From NCBI GenBank assembly GCA_028023455.1, contig JAQFVV010006850.1:124001-188000 (forward strand): a stretch of 64,000 nucleotides of DNA, in the 5' to 3' direction. The position numbers were made by a program, and so were the translations under genes. Every line of letters starts with the position of its first letter. The stretch's first letter is position 1. This DNA comes from Epiperipatus broadwayi (Eukaryota > Onychophora > Udeonychophora > Euonychophora > Peripatidae). The notes beneath the pieces were generated by a model, which saw nothing but the letters and a program-made list of their open reading frames with translations, did no database searches and was not told the origin of the DNA. Positions 23,985 through 36,445 of this stretch are shown one piece after another.

Positions 23985-25828
23985 AATTTTATTTTCCCAT
24001 ATAATGTTCGATTTTCAACACACACGTAGATAAGAAGACATTAAGTTTTAACTAGATAATCTAAACATAGCTGAAATTATTAATTAAATTTTACATGATC
24101 CACTATAGTTATATTACAAACTACACCAATTCAAATAACTGATAAAAGACCAAAATAATTTAAACATATTCATTTATCTTTATGCTGTATTGGGTGCATC
24201 CAAATATTATAACCAGCATTTATAACCCCCCAAAAAAATTTATAACCAAAATCAAATTAATGATGACATGCATTTACTATGACAACTGATATACAATTTT
24301 TACGTAAATATGGTAAATGCCAATATTTGCATAAGAATATAGAAAATAGCCTGCTAAGAATGCACTATATATTCAAGTTATATATTCATCCATTCTTCTA
24401 AAGATCCAACAGATACTGACAGCCAAAAGAATTATTAGCAGTTCACAATTTTGAAATAGATAAAAGAATTCCATCACTGTTCTCAAAACATACAATGCTC
24501 CATGAACACTCTGATGATCATCCCACTTTAATCACTCTAAGCTACCCCACCCATAATATTTTACTAAAAACACTACCACAATGCCCTGCTTACATCCAAA
24601 TCTTAGGAGCTATTTATAAAATATTGTCTTGCTCATCTTTGTGAGACTTAGAGACAAATATTACATATATATTAGAAAGAACTATGCCTGGCTCTCTCTG
24701 GAGTCTTAGAGGCAAAATCATGGCAGGACTACTGTTAACTGCTTCATGATAACTAACAACTGATATCATAATTTGGGTTGGAGCAGTGAATGAGAACAAT
24801 CAGTCACCAGTGACATGAATACACCATATACTTAAGACAATGACAGAAACTGTCCATCCATCACCAAAACTTGCAATACAACCAACAAAACTCCAACAAT
24901 CAAGTATGCTATTTAACCTTCAAAATTATAGACTTTCTATAACAGAAGTGTTCCGAATATGAACAACATTACTACTTTACAATCTAACACTATCAATAAT
25001 TATATGCTTATCCCACAGCAATGCTATATTACATTAACAAGCAAACTATCAAAAAATAAAATAATGCTATCAACTTTAACATTTATTATAAGTTACGATA
25101 TTTATATAACTCTATAATTAAAACTAAGCTATTTCATGGCTGTATTTATTTATTTCATCTAAAAAAATGTTTTTTTTAAAACTATACATCTGACATTAAT
25201 ATATCTACTACACATCTTTCAGGTAATGGCTTATTTCAAACTCTAATTGGCTTATTTCAAACCTTAGTTAATGCTCCATTTACCCCTAGTTCCATTTTAT
25301 CAAACATTTCTATTAATATTCCAGACTGATATAAAAAAAAATCCTTGAATAAGAAAACTGCCAACTTGATTCTATTTTGGAACCAATTTTGCATTAACTG
25401 TATATTTAAAACAGGGTTAAAGTAATTCTAATGGCACTGGATTACCTCTCATCTCAGGTATATGCCAATATATATCAACAAAAATATAAACACTCTACAA
25501 GATATGAGACTTAAGTAATCAAGATCCCTTGATTGGACATCCATTTAAACCCTTGGCAGCTGTGGCCTCTATGTATATATCAAGCCATTCACATTAGTCA
25601 CCACTTAAAATAGAATGTATAATATATAATCACCCATAAAGAACAAAATACACATGTAAACAAAGATGAATCAATCACCAATCATTGTGCAGCCATTTAA
25701 CCATAAATATATCAAGCATTTAACCCATAAATGTCGAGGCTCCACATTGGGCAAGCCACTTAACCCTAACAGTTGTGGCCTCTATACATATATCAAGCCA
25801 TCCACATTGTGCACCACTTAACCCATCC
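23985..25828 (-). other. 5' leader of the LTR element
   Basis: 1.84 kb between the upstream LTR and the coiled-coil frame. It carries several copies of a CCACTTAACCC-like box (plus strand) at 25540-25828, the last being the putative primer-binding site. Otherwise no frame was recognised. Confidence 0.5.
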
Positions 25829-28372
25829 TGTAACCTCTGTCTTCTTCACTTGTTTACTTTATTAGATCTATAAATGCCCAGGTGCCAATTGTATACAAGA
25901 TAGAATAAAATTTATAATTGTAAATTGCTTTTAAACTTATTTAAAAGATTCTTATATTGTAATTACTCTATGGCTTAGCTCAGTTGAGGTTATAGGATAT
26001 GGTCTTCATATAAAACATATATGAATAACAATTCTGTAACACTAATTTAATCATATGCCACACATTTATTTAATTATAAAAACTATTGCAAAATTATCAA
26101 TTATCATATTTAATATAGGATAGATAATGATGAGGGTCGAGTACCTTTTATATCCACATCACCATCTATTCTAAGCAAAGTAAAATATATTATTGGCATT
26201 GTAATACTGAGGTTTATCAACTCTGGACAAATTAAATAAAACCTGACTTATACTGACAAATCTATATATTCTAGGGCTATGTTATGTTAAGCATATATGT
26301 GTGTGTGTGGAAATGGAGAATCGAATGAATATAATCAAGCAATTCATATGGACTATTAATTCAATAAAACATTTATTAAAAGTAAAAGACAAAATAAATA
26401 ATAAACAAAAAAAAATATTATTTTATGCACTTTGCTAACCAATTACATTTCTTCCACAGTAAAACCAAAATTGGCTAATATTTAATATATGAATCATATA
26501 TTTTCGAATATGTGTGCTTTTATAATATCATAAATATAATGTATTTTTAAAACATACTTTTTATTAGCTTATTTATAGAACTTGGATGATGCCATAAATC
26601 AATCATCTTTTATACATATTATAAAAATTTATACAATACTTATCTGTTATAATCAGTGTATATCATCTAACACTAACTATACAAAAATAAAAAATGGCAA
26701 GGGAAAACAATAACCAAACATTTATACTTATACTTATACTTATATAGGTGAGGGTTAAATAATATCTCCAAACTCAATCTAAATAATCTAATTGTCTCCT
26801 GACCATTTCTACCTCCAACTTATTACAGACAAGGTTTTAATTCTTTATTTTTTAAATAAACTTCATTAATGAAATCAAAGCATAATAAATACAATTTTTT
26901 TAAAATAATAATTTATAACATCACACACACATCCGAATATCTATAATCACCTATAATATAAGTTCTAGATCATACAAAATAATAAATTATCATATTATAA
27001 TGATATAAAGTTATATTGTTTTGTTTTTTTTAAAAGAAAACAATAAAAAATTGTTTGTACATCTGTTGTAATCAATAACAAAAATACTTATCAATATCCC
27101 ATCATTACATGTTAAGTTTTTTTTTTAAAAAGAAATTTGAAAGTTGAAAGAAACATACATATTAGTTTCAAAGACAACAGTAAATTATAACATAAAAAAA
27201 TGTCTATCCGATTGTTAAAGCATAATTTGTTAAGAATGACAATAGTTTTTTTTTATATCTTAGAATTCCATTATAGGCATGATAAATGACATTTGCATGC
27301 ATTGAAATTATTTTATTATATATGTGTGAATAGCAAAGTTATACAGTATAAAATTATCCTCTTGATATAAGATTAAATAGATATACTCTTTCATTTTAAA
27401 TTTCATTTTGTAGAATATTGATAGAAAATTCTTAAAATTGAAAATCAAGCGGTTAATTATAGTGTTTACTAAGAAAATTTTAGCTAGCTTTATTTTAAAC
27501 AATTTTGTCATTTTAATATTATTTAGCTTTGGTAATACTTTAAAATAAATCATAATTATTTAGCTTACATATCATCCAGGCATTTTAAAGGTAGTGAATA
27601 TGGATCATCATTTGGACAGAAATTTGGAGCTGGCTTCCCTTTGAGTTTATCTCTACATCGTTATATTATTTCAGTAGTATAATAGAAAATCCTCTATAAA
27701 TATATTATTAGAATCCTCATGATGTTTTTTTATTTGTTCTAATACTCTTAGAGAGTTATTGATTCTTTTAAGCTTTTTTTACATCTTCTTCCTTGGAATT
27801 TTTTTTACTTTCCTTCAAGTTTTAAACTCTCTGTCTCTCTTCACTCACGCCCTCTGTGTTTCTTTTTATTACAATCAACTTTGGAAGTGTGCCAGAATTT
27901 TACTTATAAAATTTTAACAATACAATGTTTGAATGGAATAAACATAATAATAAAAAAATATTAAATATCAAATATTAATTTATAAATGTTATTCACTAAT
28001 ATACAAATAATCTTTATTATTTTTTAAACATAAGATTATGAACAATACATAATTAGTAAATAATAAATAAAATATAGAAAAGAAAATTCTAATTAATAAT
28101 ATATCTATGTATCTGCTTATTATGACATGTAAATTTTTCTACTACATATAAACATCCCTGATGTTATTCATCCTCATCTCCTACTACCAAACATATATAA
28201 TCCAAAATTCTACCAATCAGTACATCCAATTAAAGTTTTAATTTTTTTAAATCCTAATTTTAACTAGCAAATTACATCACAATTCATTTTTCTCAGATAA
28301 TTATCTTTAGCCATTGTTAGCACAAATGTGAACTTCCCACATTTCTTCCTGGTGCCAACCTGGAAGGTCACA
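25829..28372 (-). repeat. 5' LTR of the minus-strand element
   Basis: 2544 bases, same ends as the partner (TGTAACCTCTG ... AAGGTCACA on plus). It carries a copy of the 81-codon frame at 27308-27553 with about seven amino-acid differences and no stop. Confidence 0.85.

Positions 28373-28440
<68 letters not shown>
28373..28440. repeat. (TA)n microsatellite flanking the LTR element
   Basis: TA run with one TG interruption. The matching run on the other flank ends at 19526. Confidence 0.9.
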
Positions 28441-28441
<1 letters not shown>

Positions 28442-31400
28442 GCCCTTTCTACTAGGTCTAATGAGTCAATTTAAAAAAAATTCAAATTAAGTATACACTT
28501 TAAATAGTATAACTATTGTATAAGGTTGGTAATATTTTAAAATGCTTTGTTAAAGTAAAGTGAGAGCAGTAAATACATAAAAACCATATTAATATGTTAA
28601 AGTAATCAAGTAAAGCTAAATATTATAATTTTGTATGATTGGCAAAACTGGTCATAGTAAAATAATATATTAAAAGTCTTCTTAAACAAATGCTAAAAGT
28701 TAATTTTAAAATAATGACTTAGAATTAAATACACTAATGTATTTTAGATAAAAAAATTATATTTAATATTTGTATTATAAATTATGTATTTGAAATATAA
28801 TATTTTGTGATGGACAAAAGTGTTTAATTTAATAATATCAAAATTATTATTCCAAATTGTATTATTATATTACTATTTTTTAATATAATATTTTTTATAA
28901 TTAGAATTTTATTTCTGTTGTCAGATAGTAATTATAAAAAAATTGTTACATTTTGTTTGGTTAAGTCATGTGACCAGTGAATACACATATTTTTGTACTT
29001 ACAAGCTTTCTAAAGATAGTTTCGAAATTGCTTTAGAATTGTTCAAAAAATTAAAAGCATTTGTTTATGATAAAATAAATGTAAATGTTAGAGATATTTA
29101 ATTTGGTTTTAATAAATGTGTAATTAATAAAGTTAGATTTTTAAAAATAAATACATTGAAAATAAATATTGGATAAAATTATTAAGTATTATTTTTAAAA
29201 TGTTATTTTGAAGTGATTAGTTTGTTTAAATAAAATGTAATGGTCCGGAGAATAGCAGCTTACCATCATCTGCACTACAGGGCACCATCTAGACATTTGA
29301 ACCTAGAAAAATTTTATAAAGTAGGCAGATATGTAAGTCAAAAAAAAACTTTTTTCTTTTTATTTTAATAAATATATTTTGATATCCGGTCATTAGCCCA
29401 TGTCACTAGCTCAGGGAGTAGCAGAGATTTAATAATATCATATCTTATCTAATTATATTTCAATATTAAAAAATAAATAAAATAAGCCACTGCCAGTAAT
29501 TAACATACAAAAATTTATTTACGCACATATATATATAAGATTTAACATTATTATTTTAATATGTTTACTTTAACATTTAACATTATTTTTACTTTTATTT
29601 TAGATTTTTAATTTACATTTTAAATTTTATACTATTATTAGTTCGCACAGATTTTTTTAAAAAGATTGGTTACATAGATTCCATGGTCAAAAACATTCCA
29701 AAATAAACATAAATGCTCAAAATACAAAATCATTGATACTGTCAATTGCAGAGGGAAATTTTTAAGTAACCCAATAGCATTCATCATAAGATGCTTGCAT
29801 TAACACCAATAACTTAAAAGACATCCGAATAAATACATTTTAGATACTCACCGTAAGGTATCAGTATTTACCGAATGTCTATATATATTTTGACCGAATA
29901 TGAAAACCAAAAACATAATCAACCGGTAACGAACCCATGCAAGCGTCTATACCCAACTTAAATTTAATGCATCTTTATGTAGAGTGTCGAGTATGAATAC
30001 ACTACATAGATTTGCATTTGAAAAGAAAATATTCAATCCTTGTTTAACCTTAGGCCAAAGGTTCACAGTCAAACCAAACTTCAATCCATCTGATATATCG
30101 ATGTGTTCAATGTAATATGAATACGGCAGCACAATTAGGTTAAGAGAAGAAACTGCTTCTTGTCAGATAGGAATATTACATCTATCAGACAAGAAGAGCA
30201 ATAAAAAAACTCCATCGAAAGGAACAGTGTTCTACATCTTATAATCCCTTCCATAGGCAAAATGGAAGTGTGCGGTGTATAATAGCAATTCTGCCCATAG
30301 CGAATCTTGTATTACATCTACTAATTACACCAATATATCCAATCCTTTGACCTAATTCAACTATGAAAGGAATAACCTAAGATTATCCTCCCCTAATATA
30401 ACTTTACAAATCTATATAGCCATTCACGCCCGACTTAAGTTTAATATTTATATAACTAGTTTAATGAAAAACAGAAATCATAATAAAACTAAAGAACAAA
30501 TAAATAAATAAATGGAAATGATTTTACAAAAGAAATACATTAAATAAAATTATAACTAATTAATAAATAACGTTGGTCAGATAGGATTCTATTTCTTAAT
30601 TATTTTAAATATGGAAAGTTTTTAATTTAATATTCATTAATTATAAAGTTCTTATGGTTTAAAACAGTTCATCTTTATCTGTTGCTTGCCATTCAAACAT
30701 GAATTCCCATGCCATCCTAAAAAGATTGTTTGAGTTAGCCGTTGTTTTTTATTTATTTATCTGGAGGTCTTTTAGTTTAGTTGGTCCTTAATGTAGAAAA
30801 AAAAACGATGTCATTTCTCTTTTTTTTAACAAAACTGAAGGGATTGAAGAGTGCGTCTTTTCAATCCCTTCTCCTTCAACTCCACACTAACACATATAGT
30901 CACATCATAATAACTAATTAACTCTTTTATTTTCAAACCTTTCCTTTTATAATAATTTTGTGGATTAACTCAACATTATGTCATGATGGTGAAAACCTTT
31001 TCGTTGAGGTCTGATTTCCTGATGGATTTCTTTCATTTGCTAAAAGTTTCTATTGTTTTCCTATCTGACCGATGCTTATACATTTAAATGCCCAGAGGCT
31101 AGTTTACTAATTAAAATAATCATTTCCATTTTACAAAAGATTAATTAATTTGTTTTCAAACTTAAACATATATTTTTATCTCTAAATCTTTTCTGAAAAT
31201 TTAGTTTTAAACTTTTTTTAATAAAGTTTTATTTTAATAATTATTTATCTGTGCGATTTTATATATATGCGAGTTTAAGATGTTTTTAATTTTCAGTTTT
31301 TAATTCTTAAAAAATAAGTTTATTCGCGAACTTTTTTTTTTATATGTTTACTAATAAAAAATAATGTAACGTATGTATGTGCCCATTACAAAAAGTATAA

Positions 31401-34400
31401 AATTAATTTGGAATTAAATAATATAATATTTAATGAGTCATGATTTTATTTCTAAATTTTTAATAACCTAAACTTAACAGATATGCAAATTAGATCACCA
31501 GTTAAAGATGTAATAGCCAATTAAATCATCAGTTCAATTTACTATAAAAGTAGATAGTCTCATTTTTCTGTGTGCTTTTAATAATGGAAGAGGGTGGTAA
31601 ATAAAAGGTGCTAATAACTAAATAACTTTCTTAATATTTTTTATTATCAATATTATTATCGAAGTATTGTTTACTTTATTACTTAAAATTATTTTAAAAG
31701 AAAGGATTTAAAAGATTGTAATTTATTAAGCTGAAACAGTCCTGCATTGTTAAAATAACAAATTCCCTGCCAATTATTCTATTAAAGCTTGAGCCAGCTT
31801 CACAGTAGCTATGGATTTAATACCAGAAATGGAGAAGTAAGGCTGGAAGTACGGATATCAAATAAAAATACAATTTTAAAAATATTATTGGAAAAAGATA
31901 TATCATTATTTATTTTAATATTTCGAACATTGTCAAAGAAATTAGACAGAAAAAATCTTCGAAAATTTTGTATTTTAAATGCATTATATCATAACGACAG
32001 ATAACTGTAGTTGAAAAGAAAAGCTATATGGTAAAAACTTTATTTTTTTAATATTTTAGAAATATATCCTTTAAAAAAAAGTTGCAGTAAATATTTGAAA
32101 ACAAATATTATTTTAAAAAACTTATTATAAACGTATCTTGAAGTGGTGATAAGGATAAAAAATTTGATAGTACTACAAATATATTTTTATATAACAAGTC
32201 GTCATTAGGAAAAAAAGCCATGAATCATTTTAATATTCTAAAAAAATGATTTTTAGAATTATTCATCAAAAGGAAATAAATGGGTAATTAAAATAATATT
32301 ATCTTGACTAAAATAACTTTATAAATAATTTTTTTTATTAACATAAAAATGATAATTTGGATGAAATATAAAATGTGTATTTTCCATACGAATATAGCCA
32401 TCACTGATGCATCGAAAAACCCATGTAGGATTCTAGTGAATGAGAAAACTCCAGAGGTTATTTTAAAACTTTCCCAAGTATTATTAATTTAATAATTATT
32501 TTTCCTGGAAAGTCACAGATAAAAGACTGTATTTTATAGACTTTCATCATGGGATTAATGATTATTCTTTGAAATATTTTAAGATACAAAAGTCGTCTTC
32601 ACTTCATTTTTCATTTTCATTTTCTTTTTCCATTTATGAGTTTATGTGCACCGAAAAAAAAAGGTTTTTGTTCTCAAGTGTTGGACAGTGGTTGCCTTAA
32701 CAAAAAACGTGGAGCGAACTTCTAATAAAGAAAATTAGGAGGAAGGAAAATAACTTTTTATTTGAACTTTATGGCAAGTAGGAGTTTTTAGTAAATATAG
32801 TTTTATTTATCATTTTGTTTACTAATTATAGTATTAAGTTTTTATTCAGTGTAGGTAGAAAAATTACATTGAAATATTTAGTAATCTAACATAATTAATA
32901 TTGTAGTGAATATTTTAATTCTTTATAAAAAAATTTATAAACATTTTCTAAGTATTATAGTAATGAATGGGTGTTAATATTATTTAATATTTATTTTATA
33001 TGAAATATTGAACCAGAAAACGTCAAAGAGTGATCAGCTAGCAAAGTTATCACTAGTTAAATCTTTGTAAAATATATAATTTCACATGATATATATTTTA
33101 TTGTTTTTAGAAATTGCTTGAAATATTTTTATAGTATTACCTTATCATATGAACGTATGAATATGTGTGCGTGCATTAATTACACATAAAACTTTATTGT
33201 TATTCTAAAGATATGAGCTAGAATATTTAAAAAAAGATATGCATACTTTTCTTTTATATTACTAATGTAATATAACTTACTGATACATATAATTTTTATA
33301 TGATTCTTTAATAGAGGATCCCGATTTTTAAAATGTTTTAAAATATTGATTTAATATCTGAAACCAAAATCATTTGCATTTTTATTTCTGAATTTTGAAA
33401 GTGACTAAACCTTTTCTTGTTATAGTAATTTTAGATTGTTGAAGTCAAATGTGAATGTTGTTTATTGTTTTAGAGTAATGTTAGAAAATTTTGCGATGTA
33501 GATTGATAAATCTATTATGAAGTTTTAAAGTGATAGTGACCTTGGGATTATGAAAAGAAACCAATGGGATGCTTATATGTAGGATTTATGGGGAATAGAA
33601 AGTAACTTATATTATTATCTTAGTAGTTTATGTAAGTACAGATAACTTAGCCCTGTGACTTGTATATATTTTCCATGGGCAGTGTCTTTCTTAGTATTAA
33701 GTATTTTAATGTTCGAATGAGCTGAATAAATAGCCTGGACATTATTTTATACTTGAGGTTATTAGACAGAGAAGTCACTCCTCTTCGTATGCACTGTTGC
33801 CATGTAGATTATTCCTTATATTTATACTATTGCGTCTATACTCTAGTTAGTTCTTCATGCCGATGCATCGTATCGCTATCTTAATTTCAAATGTTATTGC
33901 ATCGTACAGAATTGTATTTATGAAGGCAAATAATGAATAATTTTTGAATTGTAGAATCGTTATTTTGAAAGAAGATGAGATAGGTTTCTATTGCTTTGAT
34001 TTATGTTGAGATCAAATACAAATGAGATTGGCAGAATATACAAACAATAATAATAAAGAATCATAAATATTTTTTGTACTTTATTAAACTATTTTTTAAA
34101 AAAATATAAGAGGTAATAAATTATTCACGAGATATTGAATAATTTTGGATATTTTGATTATTCATGGCAACGCATATTTTTAAAGAATAGAACATCCAGA
34201 AGAAACAACATAAAATAGAATGAGTACTTATATTTTGTGAATATTATTTTATGTTTTAGAACACACATAAAACACACACATAGGGATTTTTATTAGAGTA
34301 GTGCCAAGCAAGGTATATAAAAGTATATCAATCATATTATTTTATTCAAGGCAATTTATTTATTTAACTAACCAAGATAAATATTTAAGATAACATCAGC

Positions 34401-34902
34401 ACTATCATAGTAAAAGTTTGATTTATTTATTATAAAATCGATGAACATATCTTAAAAATGAATGTTACTTCAGTAGTTTATATTTTCATATTTTCGTGTA
34501 TATTTGCGAAAACTATATATTTAAAACATGTCAATTAATAGATATTATATTCAACTATACCGTGTATTCGTAATTAGTAGTAGTATTATTATTTTTAATA
34601 AATGTGCAAAAGTTTATAAGTAGCAGTAAAGGCTTATTTATTTGATTTTTTTATTATTTTTTTTCGAGGAAATATGTAATTTATCTAAAATATAATTGTA
34701 AATATTGTATATAATTTTTGTTAAAAGTCTATAATAAATTTTGTTAAACTTGTTTTATAAAACTTTGTGTTGTATTGATTATTTACCATTACAAATACAT
34801 GATCACCAGATACCAAAAAAAAACATAATATTTGCACAGTACGAATATAATTATTTACATAAGAAATCTCAGTGCTTCAGAATATAATATATTTGAGAAA
34901 TT
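28441..34902. other. AT-rich intronic or intergenic stretch
   Basis: About 6.5 kb with no recognised gene. Local structure: a GC-richer patch at 29240-29332 that could be a tiny exon, a hairpin at 30156-30196, and GGTCAGATAGGA at 30575 with its inverse at 31059-31070. The frames at 29947-30132 and 31789-32004 show no domain. Confidence 0.5.
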
Positions 34903-34910
34903 TCATTTTA

Positions 34911-34987
<77 letters not shown>

Positions 34988-35004
34988 GTAGTAGTAGTAG
35001 TAGT

Positions 35005-35058
<54 letters not shown>
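34903..35058 (+). repeat. (TTA)n microsatellite with (GTA)n block
   Basis: About 155 bases of TTA interrupted by seven TAG units near 34985-35008. No adjacent retroelement end was recognised. Confidence 0.9.
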
Positions 35059-35795
35059 GTCATAATTAATTATATAATTTATTACATAGAATTATAATGT
35101 TATTCGTTGCCACATATTCTCAGATAATCAGATTATACCACATATTCTATTTAAGATGCCACATGAAAGCTAAAAGATTATATTTTATTACTTATTGTTA
35201 TTATTGATAGTTACCATAACATTGAACAGTAGATAAGATTGATAATTATTCATCAAAGATTATTATTATTTATTATTATTGTTATTATTATTAGTTAGGT
35301 GTAGTTGAGGATGATACAAAATCCCTTATCATACTTAGCTACAGAAAATTATAAATTGATTAGAGTTATTTTAAAGAACCTGAGATAATTAGTTATATTG
35401 TTTATTTCAATAAAGAGATTAGGATTTATTTAGAAGCATTATATTAAATTGATTATTATTTTAAAGACGTAAGAATGCTATGAATTTATTATTATTTGAA
35501 ATAATAAGGGGGAATAGTATTCTTATGCCATTGAGATGGTTTCTTGTGGGATGTCGACTTAATGTAATTCTTTACTGCTTGTACTTCACTTTATTGTCTC
35601 ATGATTTATTAATATTTTATTTTTTTAATTTTATAAAACCGAACTATTTATTATTTATTAATCAGTTAGAGCTAGTTTAATAGTAGACAATATCATAGGA
35701 TATCTTTATTATTGATTATATGTATTTTAGCCGAGCATAATCATTTTATCGGAGCTAGTCTTATTTTCCTATTATTATATTTCCACTTAGTGAGG

Positions 35796-35796
<1 letters not shown>

Positions 35797-35840
<44 letters not shown>
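35797..35840. repeat. (TA)n microsatellite
   Basis: About 44 bases, beside the inverted repeat at 35883-36036. Confidence 0.9.
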
Positions 35841-35844
<4 letters not shown>

Positions 35845-35882
35845 GAGAAACTATTCATAATGCTAGCTGAAATCTTTATTAA

Positions 35883-36036
35883 ATATTTTAAACACTCCAC
35901 AGCTATATTGTTTCAGCCACATTCCGACTTTAAATAAAGAAAAGCTTGAATTTGGATGGGCTACATAATTCAAGTTTTTTTTTATTTAAAGGGGAGGTTG
36001 ATTGAAATAAGATGGCTGTGGAGGCATTTAAAATAT
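35883..36036. repeat. Imperfect inverted repeat just upstream of the candidate last exon
   Basis: The left arm 35883-35951 and right arm 35968-36036 pair imperfectly, for example TTTAAACACTCCACAGCTAT against ATGGCTGTGGAGGCATTTAAA and AAGCTTGAATT against AATTCAAG. The loop is 16 bases. The element ends about 60 bases before the splice acceptor at 36098. Confidence 0.7.
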
Positions 36037-36098
36037 AATATGAGTTAAGTTTATTTATAAGACATATCATATACAATTTATCTATTTTCATTTTATAG

Positions 36099-36445
36099 AT
36101 GAAAATTTACCTATCAGGATCACGGTTAACGACTTGTGCGCTTGTTTAGATGGAAATCAACCATCACCATTTACATTCATTTTAAACTTTAATTACGGTC
36201 TAAAAAGAGATTCTCGAAGTAATGATTATCTTTCTATCCGTTCTTTACTATGCATTTTGAGATTGTTCCATAAAAAAAACACTGAAAAAATATCAACCTT
36301 GTCTCCTATTCCTTACGACCAAGACTCATCTCCTATTTTTGGATTAAAAAGTGATGATTACACAACACCTGAACAAGAAGGATATTATTACACTGGACCG
36401 ACGGTATCTATGGCACCTGGATATCGTGTCTGGAATAAAATATAA
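36099..36445 (+). CDS. Candidate last coding exon of a small secreted protein
   Basis: The exon follows a good branch/pyrimidine stretch and acceptor (TTTTATAG, AG at 97-98 of 36.0 kb). It opens in phase 1 (AT GAA AAT) and stays open for about 115 codons to TAA at 36443. Codon use is balanced and less AT-biased than the surroundings, with none of the low complexity of chance frames here. Features: three cysteines (LCAC near the start and LLC ~45 residues on), a Lys-Arg site in NFNYGLKRDSR, a Lys-Lys, then an acidic, tyrosine- and proline-rich tail ending GYRVWNKI. The G left by the 371-455 exon completes an Asp codon, giving a signal peptide followed directly by this domain. No family is recognised. 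It could be a peptide precursor, a small cysteine-containing ligand, or the C-terminal end of a larger protein with exons I missed. Confidence 0.5.

Larger units (their letters stand above)
19527..28372 (-). mobile_element. LTR retrotransposon with ~2.55 kb LTRs, non-autonomous
   Basis: Two long direct repeats (19527-22089 and 25829-28372) begin TG and end CA and flank a 3.74 kb interior. The minus strand is sense. A polypurine tract (AAGGGGGGAGGA) sits directly before the LTR at 22089, a possible primer-binding site (TGGGTTAAGTGGTGC) lies 3 bases inside the other LTR, and the internal frames run on the minus strand. Both outer flanks are TA repeats, so it inserted into a TA microsatellite and a 4-6 base duplication (ATAT) cannot be told from the repeat. 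No protease, RT or integrase was found. The coding part is only coiled-coil protein, so it must depend on enzymes from another element. Confidence 0.85.

Noticed and set aside
29947-30132. Minus-strand frame of 61 codons with a donor-like GGTGAGT downstream
   Set aside because: Stops before the donor and no recognisable domain.
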